Both the position numbers and the translations under genes were made by a program. A model generated the notes under the pieces. The model saw only the letters and a list, made by a program, of their open reading frames with translations, had not been told where the DNA came from and searched no databases. 64,000 bases of DNA from Owenia fusiformis (Eukaryota > Annelida > Polychaeta > Sabellida > Oweniidae): positions 31,313,986-31,377,985 of the forward strand of contig CAIIXF020000004.1 in the NCBI GenBank assembly GCA_903813345.2, in the 5' to 3' direction. Below, in pieces: positions 13,101-25,100 of this stretch. How positions within the stretch are numbered: the stretch's first letter is position 1; every line of letters begins with the position of its first letter.

Positions 13101-16100
13101 GCAGGGCGATTGCTAATTCACCAAAATTTTTCCGAAAACATCAATACCATTTTGAAAATGAACTTTCATGATAATTCATAAAATTGCCTCTTAATCAGCT
13201 TTGCCTCACCAACTTGCCTAATTGGCCTCATCTATTAACATTTGCCTCGCCTACTTGCCTCATCTTTTCAAATTTGCCTCATCCAACGGAGAGGGTACAT
13301 TAACCGTATTGTTTGCATTAGATAGGTTTCATTTGGATTAAAAGGAAATTCTTAGCCTCTGGTTTGAAAACTATTTTGAATTATCATTTCCTGAACTCCT
13401 TGACCTGAGATATCCACATAAACAAAGAATATGTTCAAAAGCCACATTGCAATAAACAAGACAAACTGGACGTAACTTTCATTTATCTTTTTGAACTATA
13501 TACAGTAAAACCTGTCTGATCAAAAAGCCTGTGGGATAGATATTTTGTGATAATTTTTTTTTCAAATTATTTTCACATTTTTAGTAGAAAAAAATACCAA
13601 AAACTGAGATATGATAAGTTTGGCTAAAACCAGTGAAGACAAAAGATTTTGTTCAAATTGATTTTAGAAGTACATGGTGACCCAAAAAATGCAAGCTCAT
13701 TTTTTGGGGTCACCCTGTAGGTTTGTCTGAGAAAACCACCATCATAATAAATCCCAAATAAACAACAAGGTTAAAGGGTTCAAACATTTCTTAGGTTAAC
13801 TTTAAGGATACATGGAAATCCTCCTAGAGTGGAATATAAATTGATGGCTGTTGGCTGCTAATGGGTTAACTACATGTAATTTATCGGAATTGAAAGAGTT
13901 AACAAGTTGAAGTGTTACATTTATCTCGAAAACTTGTTCTATGTCTATTTTCCCATTTTTCAAAATTTCAGCTTTTTGTGATTTTTTTCTCTATAAAGCC
14001 AGTATATCTCTTTTTTGTGCATTCTAACTATGACCAAAATGTATTTTCTCTATGTTTTCTTGAGTGATGTTCATAACGGCTTTAAATAATCAAAAACAGG
14101 ACTTTCTAGACATTTTATGGCTCACTCGCACTATGTTCTTGAGATAAGAAGATGTATTCGAGGGAACTAATTAACACTTAGAACAAGCTTAAAGTGCAAT
14201 GTACCCAAGAATAGAACATCAGACAAACATCACTTTTGATTCTACAAAGAGTGGAAATTGTCCGATTTAGACTCAAACAACTTAAATGACATCAACTAAA
14301 GTAGGACATATGAATCTCAAATTAATCCGAAATACTCATATGTACACAAGCTGGTATTTAAACTTGAGTAATTTTGTGGTTTTCCGCAGACATTTTTATC
14401 TTGTACAAATGATGTAAGTCAAGGGACGAGATAAAAATATACCGCAAAATTAATATTATAAAAGAGAAAAGTCTGGCTTTGTTAGGTAAAACAAGAAATA
14501 AATATGAGCGACATTTGATTTCAACGGCCAATGCGTAAAAAGAGAAAAGGGTCTCAGACCAGTACCCAGGGGGAGCTCCCCCCTAGCCAGACATTCTTTC
14601 AAAATTATGCAATTTTCACCATTCTGAGCACTTACGCATGATATTTTAGCCAAAACTGTCCTTGGTAAAAGCTGGCTACGGGCAATGGTCTAGAACTGAA
14701 CAACACCCTCAATTTCATTTGTAAAAATAAATTACAGGGTTTAATAAACAGCAAAAAGACAGGCAAATGTCCTTTTTACCAATTGGCTGAAGTTTTGAGA
14801 AATTGAGAATTGTACACTTTCCATATAATGATTAAATAATACATTTCAATAATTATCACCATTTGTTGTTAAACACTATTTCAAATTCTATAATGTCATT
14901 GTTATATTTTCATATTAAAATTAGTGTTTGAAACTCCAAACTGCCTGACTCCAAATGGGAACCACCTATCATTTTTTGCAATGGACTGGTTGATCATTTG
15001 GGCAATGGACTGAATGCCAATAGGTTTCAGGCCCATAGCCAGGATTTGCCAAAGGGTTCACTCTTTTAAAAAAAATCACTTTTGTGGTTCACTTTTGACA
15101 ACTTTGGTCCAAGAATAGCCAAAATCACTCGAAAAGTGCTCAGAATGGTGAAAAACTGCATAATTTTGAAAAAAATTCGCTCGAGCACCACAAACCCACG
15201 ACCTTTGTTTATCTACAGCAATCATGTTTTTAATCTTTGTTGTGAGCCCTAATCAAAACCTCTGCTGTCATTTTTGGTCTGGTCCCTTATAGTGGTTTCG
15301 GCACTTGACTCAAGTAGTGACCAAATATGGACATTGTGGTAAAACGTTATATCCCCAGACTTAATAAAAATGTCATCATTTACATGAACGATTTTATGAT
15401 TGACCTCATGTTTTAGTTTATTGCCCCAGACTTTCTCTCTCGGACTTAATACACTGTCTGATTCGATGGGTCTTTAATTCTATGATTGCCCTTGTTTTTT
15501 GGGTTCATTACCCTGCGGTTTCTGTCTTTTGAAGAGACTCAGTCCCTATTTACCCTAGATTCACAAAAAAGTACAGCCTGCAATTTTCACTTATGTTCAC
15601 ATATAAGTTTAAATGAACTTTAGGCAAACATTGGAGAATCATTTACCATGACAAAAATGAATACTCTCAGAAAACTAAACACTTACAATACTTCTTTATC
15701 ACTGACATGTATAAAATCATTTAGAAAAATTTTGAAAGCCATAACCGATCAACATGCTTCGCTCTTCATTTTTTCTCAAACCATTATTTCCTATTGATTC
15801 ACTGCATATTGACAGGAGCATTTCAATGTTTCTAACTTAAAATTAAACATTTTTTCAATAAAAATAGAAGTGGTCAATTATAATACTGACTCAGCGTCAT
15901 TATATCTTGAAATGCGATCATATGCCAAAAACAAATTTAACTCGGAACATCCGAACCTTCAATTTCCTATGATTTTTATAGACATGAACAAATTCGTTGG
16001 CTATATCTGTGTTTTAAATCAAAAATTGAGCTGGTCAGACAGACACCTGGTTAACCATTTCCATATTTTCTGTAAAATACAAATTTAAATTAGCCCAAAG

Positions 16101-19100
16101 TCCATGCACTTCAAATCAACACATATTGTACATTATTTGATTAAAATAATTCATTTTTGCTAAAATACTCCACATGTGTCTTGTTTAATACCATCATTCC
16201 AGATTTGGAGATTAAACTATGAGATTAAAGGATTAAAACATCAAGGGATTAACTCAATAAAATAGAGATTAAGATTAAGTATTGGTCAAATAATCTCATT
16301 GCAAATTGTCTATGCAGTCACATTTTCCATAATATGGTAAACAATTCCATTTCCTTTGTTCTTAGTCTTGAGATCCTAATCCCAAAACAGAAAGATATCA
16401 AAGTCACATTTATTCATGAAAAACAGAAGTTGGAGAGTTCAACGACCAATGTACAGTTTGAAAATATGTTTTTATCTTTCATTTACTAGTTACTAGAGAT
16501 TTATGAAAAAACAAAGTTGCCAGCTTCTTATTTCTCAAATATTCAAATTTCCCGCCATATTTAAATACTGCAATATAAGCCAAAGTGTTTAAACTTTACA
16601 TGGCCATATGCGGCCTTTAAACTTCATATGGGGGCTTTAAGTGAACTTAAATGAGTGTGAGCAGATTAATGCACAGACTCCAAAACTGTATACTAGTTCT
16701 TGGGGCTGCATTCTGGACTGATATTGATTGAGGGATGCTCAGTAGAACACTACTAATTATCAAAAAAGTAATATGATTGTCAAATAAATCATAACACAAA
16801 TCTAAATATTATTCAAGTTTGCTATTATTTTCAAAGAGACTTTGTTGTGAAATTGAGAAGTGGAGGAGTTTCAGCATCCCGTAGATAAGCATGAAGTTAT
16901 GTTCTTTGGTGAATGACCTTCTAACTCATTATTTTCAACACATTTGTTATGTAGGTCCTTTAAGAAAATATTTTTACAATTGAAAATTTGTAAACACAAA
17001 ATAAGAAATGTTTATCTTTTAAAGTAATAGATCATATCCAGTTCCTAGAGAAAAAGGAATTGAACAATCACAAAGCTAAATATTTTTTACATTTCATGTA
17101 AACTTTTCTAATTGTGTCATAAACACCAAATTGTTTTTCTTCTTTCTATATGTGATATTATTCAGCGAGACTGTTTGCTTATGAAATGGCTATTTTTAAT
17201 GTTTTGATTTTTTCCCCAATTCATATATTACACATGTACAATGTAAGCTATGTCAAGTACAATGTTCCTATTTTACCTGATACTTACAGATTGAAGTACC
17301 TGTGTATAAAGATTCCATAAAAAGAAGTGTTTTTCCAAAATATGAAATGACAATTTTAATTGTGGTTAATCTGTACCAGAAAGTTGAAACATTACAATTA
17401 GAGAAAAACTGGACAAATCCGACCGCTATCACTATGGTCATGAATATTTCATGGTTAAGCTTAGTCTATAATGCTTCAAAAGCAATTGACAATTATTCAT
17501 TGCACTAAATTGACAATGTATAAAACAAGAAATATATGTATTTCATGGTTTTCTCTGTAATACATGAATGGACTGAATTGACTTGCATTTCTGCATAATT
17601 CAGATTGGAATTTAGCAAAATATGTCCGTCCGATTACAGCTATTTCACTCAATTTCTCTTCAAAATTTGAATGAACTGCCTGATTTTCTTGCATTTCTAT
17701 ACAATTTAGAGTGTTAACTACATGCCTGTTTACTTTATTCCTTTCTGATTCCACTCTTTTCCACTAAATTTTCCCTTTTAAAACATGACCTTCGTTGATA
17801 GTGAAGTTAATTTCATTTTCCTCATACTTACAGGTATTCCTGAGACCCCAGGCAACCCTATGAGTCCCTCATGTCCCTACAAAAATAGAATTATCTTATT
17901 ATCATTTTTATCAACAATTATTTACAATTTGGGTATACAGAATATAGTACTATACAAAGGTTGATCATCATAATATCTGTATATTTTTTCTTAACTTTAT
18001 AATATAATTTGAAGAAATAATCGATAACTGTTGAAACAAGGACAATAGAATAAACAAAGACTAAAAAGAATAAACAATACGTGTTTACAACGAATATTAT
18101 TGATACTACAAAACCCTCTTACAATAAGTAAGATATACAATATCCTTTTACAATAAGTATGATATACAATATCCTTTTACAATAAGTATGATATACAATA
18201 TCCGTTTACAATAAGTATGATATACAATACCCTTATTCCTCTGGGTCCTTGGGTTCCAACTTCACCAGTGTCCCCTCTGAACCCTTTGATTCCTCTTTTC
18301 CCCTCGGGGCCCCTGTCTCCGGGGTTGCCAGGGTAACCCTGCAATCCGGGAAGGCCACCTACCCCCTGGAAGAAAAAACATCAAAAATTAGGTTAATCAT
18401 ATAAATATTTGTGCTTATTTGTGATGCTCACTTATCCAAATATAAATATCAACTGGTGAATAAAAATGGTATCTATTCAAAATTATTGGATGTTATATAT
18501 TCAATTCATTAAATTGTCAAAAAATAGCCATAAAAATATTTTCACCAAAGCATATGATCTGGTTATGATTCATATAAACTAAGCTAATTATATTACTTAA
18601 ATTACTGTAATAGGGAAATTAGATTACTTTAATTACTGTTTTGCTATACACTTTAATTGATTTCTTTTTTTAAAATGCAATTTTATCAAGATATTCATTT
18701 TCCAAATTTTCTTTTGTAGTCCCCTTTCCCAAATTTTCATTTATTCCATACTTGGAAATATTTGTTGTACACAAAACTGGATTGTAAAAAGTTGTATTTT
18801 CATCAGTGGATATTATTATCATGGGATTATCTGTCCACCACAGTGGATAAACAGATTATTACACTGCTGCCAGGATATGAGGATTATCCCATGACCAATG
18901 TACTTTAATCTAGATATATAAGCCTTGGGATAATCCCAATATCCTGAACCTCATATGATTGTGATAATGACTAAATATTTGTATAAGCACAGTGTTTGCT
19001 CTACTCAAAGAATAGGACTTGAGTCAAAAATAACAACTAGGCAAATACAAGAGAATATCACCACTCTGTAACGTCAAATGGTTACTAACGAGTAACTATC

Positions 19101-22100
19101 TGTTACTGATAGTGAAAATGTCAACGGTTGTTGAAAAAATGTGCTTAATTTCCTCAGGGGAGAGGGTGGGTGAGATTATTTTTTCATATTTTTCTGTCCC
19201 TTATAAAAACACTTAAATCAACTTACCGGTTTTCCTTTAGTGCCTTTACAAAAACATATATCTCCTGTGCATCCTTTGCAGGCCTGAAAGTACATAGAAA
19301 ACACAATTGAAAAACATGCAATTATCTTTTTGAGGATTTAATGTCATGTAAGCATTTATTTCCATCAAAACAAGTATGTCGTTGTTTACATTTGATGCGA
19401 ATGGGGTAAAATTCTGAATTGTTTAATAAACCCATTCAAATAATAAACCATAAAGTCATCATTTTAAAGAATTGAACACTGTATGATAGTAAAATCTTTT
19501 CATCCAGTGCAAATATTCACAATTTTCAGAATACAGCAAATAATGCCTGTTATGTCTATTTCACCTTTTTCTCTCAAAAATTTGAATGAAGTGTCTGATG
19601 TTCTTGCATTTCTATACAATTTAGAGTGTTAACTACATGCCTGTTTACTTTATTCCTTGCTAATTTCACTCTTTTCCACTCTATTTTGCAATTTAAAACA
19701 CTATCACCATGACATTTTAGAGATATGCTTAATTTCGGTTCAAGACCTTGCCAGGAGATAACAGGGTCAGTTATAGACCTATAAAGAATAATAAAATAAA
19801 CATAAAATGTACCATAAAAATAACACAAGAACAATTGTACCCCTGATTCACATGAATCTGGGTTCCTGTAAAATATCTTGAGTGGGCACATGGCCTTTAG
19901 ATTCTCCTGTTTGGAATGACCAGTTGATGTCCTATAGACCTACCAGTGATCTCCACAGGATTTTTTCTCTCATTTTCACAATTCAGACCATAATTGGCCA
20001 AAATATGCCCATTTTTCATGATTTTCCCATTTTCAAGTGGGTGCAAGTTGATTTTCAGGTGGGTGCAAGCCTATTTTCAAAATCTCAGGTGGGTGCTGCG
20101 CTCACTTGCTTTAATGCTGGGGAGATCATTGCCTACTGATATTTTACTATTTTGCTTATCATAATAGGTTCTCAGCCTCACAGTGCAAAACTTTCATCCA
20201 TTGTTTCACCAAGACGAAGCTCTCTTTTAAGAAGCTAACCAAATGCGAAGGGTAGTACAATGTAACACCAGAAACAAACTGTAATATCCCAAAAAATCTC
20301 CAAAACAATGTCAATTGAGCCCTATTTACTTCATCAGAAAACTATTGTACACTACTTTTATTTAAAAATGATTTATGCTAATATGTTCCTATCTTGATTC
20401 TTTAAAAGACAATTGAAAATCTAAAATCGCGATTGACGATATTTTCAAGATACCACATCCAGACATAGATCAGCTCTTTTTCTCATTTCATTTTACTCTG
20501 GAACTTATAGCATCAAAGCTACCCATTAACAGATAGAAAACATACCCTGTGCAGGAGAAAAACACCCAGTGATATTGAAAACACACCCAGTGATATTGAA
20601 AACACATCTCCAACTCTAATACTAGTCTTGTATTAGATTGTATTATTGTATTGTATTGTATTATTATTGTATTGTATTATTGTATCTTTACTCATTTGAT
20701 TCAATCATGATAAAGGCTGAAGATTTTTGTATTTTGTTTTTACTTTTTTTTATTTTATTTATCTAAGATCATAAGCTCTTGGAGAACTCTTACAGAAGCA
20801 AAACCATTTTGTTATTGTCCAGGAGGGTATTTCAATCGTCCCTGGAATGATTAAAAGAAATTATTTTCCACAAAGAAAATATCAAGAAAATTCAGAAATT
20901 CAGTAAATAGTAAACACACCTAGTAGTTACACCTAAATTGTGTCATTCTTTGAATTTCAGGACCCATATTATTAAAATGTTCATGTTATCACTTAGCCTA
21001 AGCTTAGTCACAACCAGACAAATGTAACAAATGAACAGGACGTTACCCCAAATGCTAAGTGGAATCACAATGGTCATCTAGAGATCTTGATGAGCACTCA
21101 AAACTTTAATTGATGTTTTATTATTACCAATTGCACTTCCAGTATGTCCCTAGACTCTTAACCCTTGAATGCCTACTCCCCTAAATTCTTTTAACTCCTC
21201 AAAGGCCAACAACCAGCTTTCTATCAGGTGGGAGCTCTTAATTTTTCAGGGAGAGGGCTCTATTCTTTCAGATGAGGGGGTTCGATTTTTTCTTTCAGTG
21301 TGTCCCTCAATTCTTAACCCCTTGAATGCTTACTTCACCAAAGTCTTTTAACCCTTTAATTTAGAGGAAGTTTTACTTTGTCAAGGGGCTGTATTTTTTT
21401 CAAGGAGGGGGCTCTAATTTTTCCAAAAATATTCCAACCTCACACCCTCGAGGTGAAATAGATAGATGGGGGGGGGTAGAGAAATTTGATGGAGACTGCA
21501 ATCTCTAATATGTTCAAATGACTGTATAAATTATAGTCTTAATGACTATGCACCTTCGATCTTAATTTCTAATTCCATTTTATTTCAAACTATTGGTCAT
21601 TTGTATCTTTTAATCTCAAACATGATGGACCATCAAGTACCACAGACATTGTTTGCTCATCTGGAAAACCTGCCTTATCTCTAGTATTTCTGTATTGGCT
21701 TCACCATTCATGTTATAAGAAGCCACACATTATAATTCATTTTCACATCTACTTTGAGCAGTTACAGCTGTATTTGCCTCCACTTCAGTCTTGTTTTAAG
21801 CCCTTGATTATGGAAGTTGGGAGATAAGGGTTAAATGCCATATAAGGACTGTGTGTTGATTTTTAATGAGGATGGGGTTTAATGGGTTAATGGTAGTAAA
21901 ATGAGTGTACTTAGGAAAAATGGTTGTAGGAGGAGTGAGGTCTTAAGAGTTAATGCCTGTAAAAGTATATTCTTAGAGTTATTGATGATCTCAGAGTGGG
22001 GTACAAGAGTTGGTACTTAGGGTGAATGGTTAAATATAAGGGCACTTGATTTAATGATCTGGGTAAGAGAGGGTTAAAGTCAAAATGACACAATATCATA

Positions 22101-25100
22101 CCATTACCTTAACAAGGGCTAACTGTTTTTTAAACAAGTACTAAATAAATTGTGTTACAACTTACAATTAACATTTTTATCAAACCACAAATAAATTCAA
22201 ATCAGAACTTAATTTCCTTCAAATACCAACTCCCGGGTTAATGCATATCTTGGTTGTTTATTGTATGGATATTATGCACTGGGAGGATGAAAAATAGTGT
22301 TTATCCTATGTGTGTATTACTGAGATAGAGTGGGGCAAAAGGGGGGTTATACCAAAAATGCAATAATTAAGGGACCCCCCCCCCCTCCCCTAGGCCCTAT
22401 TAGCTCTTCAACACCCTTATCTTAAAAACCCAGTACTAGTATGAAAAGCTCAAATCAGTCGAAAAATATGGCTGAATTCAAAATTTAGAAAACGTTCCCT
22501 GATATTTTCCTTAATTTCCGAAGTGATGATTGCTAAGTACTTTGAGTAGCAATAATCAACTAGACCCCCCCTATAAGCCATCAGCCCCCTACCAAAATGC
22601 CATTTCCTTCTGCCCTGAGTCTGATGGGGCTAGAAGTATTTATTGTGCTCTGAGTAGGACTAGTAGTGAAAAGGGTATTTGCTTTCTGATGCTCTTCATC
22701 TTTATTCAATTCAATTGCTTCTTTTTCTAGAAACTACAACTTGACTTTTGGAATCTCCAACCTGTTTCTCTTGTTGTCAGGCCACCCAACAACTAATATT
22801 GTTACTATGGCAACTAATCATCAAAATCATTCAAAAATGCCAGGTTTTTGATAATCTATCTCTTCTGCGTGCTCTATTTTACTATTTTATAGCTTTATAA
22901 ATCTGGTACAGTATGATGCTTACCAAGCTTGGCATATCTAGTGCTTGGCATATCTAGTGCTTGGCATATCTAGTGCAGTGCAATGCACAGCTTTTTTATG
23001 GCTTCATCTAGTGCAGTCTCGTAATCTCAGAAATTCTTAAAATTATGAATTCATTTAATAAATACAAATAAAGATATGGTATATTTGCAAGAGAAAGGGA
23101 GGTAGGCATAAACCACAAAAAAGAACTATTTTCACAGTCTGACCTTATCATTCATATGTTACACTGATTTTTCCTTTTTATAACTCTTTCTCCATGTGTG
23201 TATGCAGAAAGTCATGAATTCTCCAAGAATACTTACCACCCCTTGAGCACCACATTTAACTCTCATAAGCAGCTATTCATATTTCTCAACAGAAAAACAC
23301 ATGCAAATCTCAGTATCAGATTGAAAAGGGTTAACTGATTAATGTTGACCCTTGACCCCTCTGATTTTGAAAATGACCCTAGGATATAAGATCCAAGATT
23401 GAGGCATAAAATATTTAAGAGGTTGCATAGAATGTTTGGATCAGAGAAATATGTTTTTAAGATATCTACAAAATCTGGAATTATTACAAGTCCATCCCAA
23501 GTGGTTGACTATAAAATGTGGATTTCATGATGATATTCTTGCATCTGGCATATTAACCCCCCCCCCCCTGGCCCAAAGCAAAAGCTGATGCACCTCCTAT
23601 GGGGGGGAGGGTAAAAAAAATGGGGGAGGGTAAAAAAAAGTGTGAAGCAAAAATTAGGTTTGGAAATGTATGGCCTAATAACCCACCATCTCCTTAGAAA
23701 TATGATGGGCATATGGGGCCATGGATGGGGCCAGGGGACCCGGGGGGGGGGGGAGGAGGAGGGGGGTACCATGACTACTATGATGAAATATTATTCTACA
23801 GCTGTATCGTATTATCTTAAATGAACGGAAGCCATAAAACCATATGCAATATGGAAAACAAAAATATTTATGTAAAAAAACAACAACAAAGTTGTGTAGG
23901 TAGTTAGCCTTGACATTTCAGTCCTACTAATGATAAATCGTTACACAATTGTTTCTGGAATTGTTGCGTATGAAAGGATTTTTGGCAAGGTGTTTCTCTA
24001 AAGTCAGGCCTTGAACCCCCCCCCTCCCCCTGGCTTTGGGCCAGACTTAGAGAAATTCTACACAAGTGTATTATCTCGCAATGTTGATAAATAAAAAGGG
24101 TATCATGAAAAAATACAGACAAGTTGACTGTAAAAGGGCCAAAAGTAAGTAATAGATACAGCCCCTCGGGCCACATGTAAAGGCCTGTTCACATCAGGCA
24201 ATTCAAAAAACTTTCTAAAATTTGTAGTAATTTTCTAACCTTATGTAATTCATGACAAAATCACAAACAAGAATTATCACGCTTATCATTATCAAATATC
24301 AAATAGATACTCTAAGTTGTCAAACTTTTTGGAGGGGGTGTAAAGATAACAAAAATTGGTATTATCTAATGTTAAGTGATTATTTATAAATAAAAGGGTA
24401 TTAGTGGATTAATTTTCAGATTAGAGGATTATCTTAATCCAATGTTTGGCAGATCTAGTCAAATGTTATATCAATACACATGATAATGGTTAGACTTACA
24501 CAACATGTTAAATTGCTTCATTTTGAAGCATTTCGATAAAAATGCTTCATAGTAAATGAATTTTGAGGTGTTACATCCACAAAATCCTTCACTGTGAAGC
24601 TCTTCTTCGTCAAATATGCTTCATGACGAAGCAATTAAACCATGCTGTATAATACGAACCACCGTGCAGCTCAGAACATTAACGGACGACAAAAATGTCT
24701 TTATTGGCTGTTTTCCCTCCAACTTTCCTGTTCCCCATATTGCAAAGAAATCATTTATCATCATTATCATCATCATTATCATCATTTATTAAGTGATTTT
24801 GAACAATTTTTCATTTCCTCTTCATAAATATAAACAAGTGATTTTGAACAATTTTTCATTTCCTCCTCCTAAATATAAATATATACAAAACAGAGATTCT
24901 TACAAGATTCCTACAACATCATATCTTTGTGCTAAATATTTTGCAAGACATGGCTAAGATAAATATTTGCAAGGGCTAGTTAAAACCAAACCAAATGCTC
25001 ACTGCTTTAGTCTATTTTAAGAAGAAAGAACTTACAGTGTCTCGGAAGTGAAAAAAAGCATTGAGGAATTTCTACTATACACCCACAGGGTTAATTATTT

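Larger units (their letters stand above)
13720..17650. other. Intron 4, middle: repeats but no gene
   Basis: Nearly 4 kb of AT-rich sequence. Recognised inside it: R2 copies at 14543-14690 and 15027-15185. Nothing coding seen. Confidence 0.6.

Noticed and set aside
23509-23824. Pro-rich and Gly-rich frames on the two strands
   Set aside because: Homopolymer C/G runs; composition artefact.
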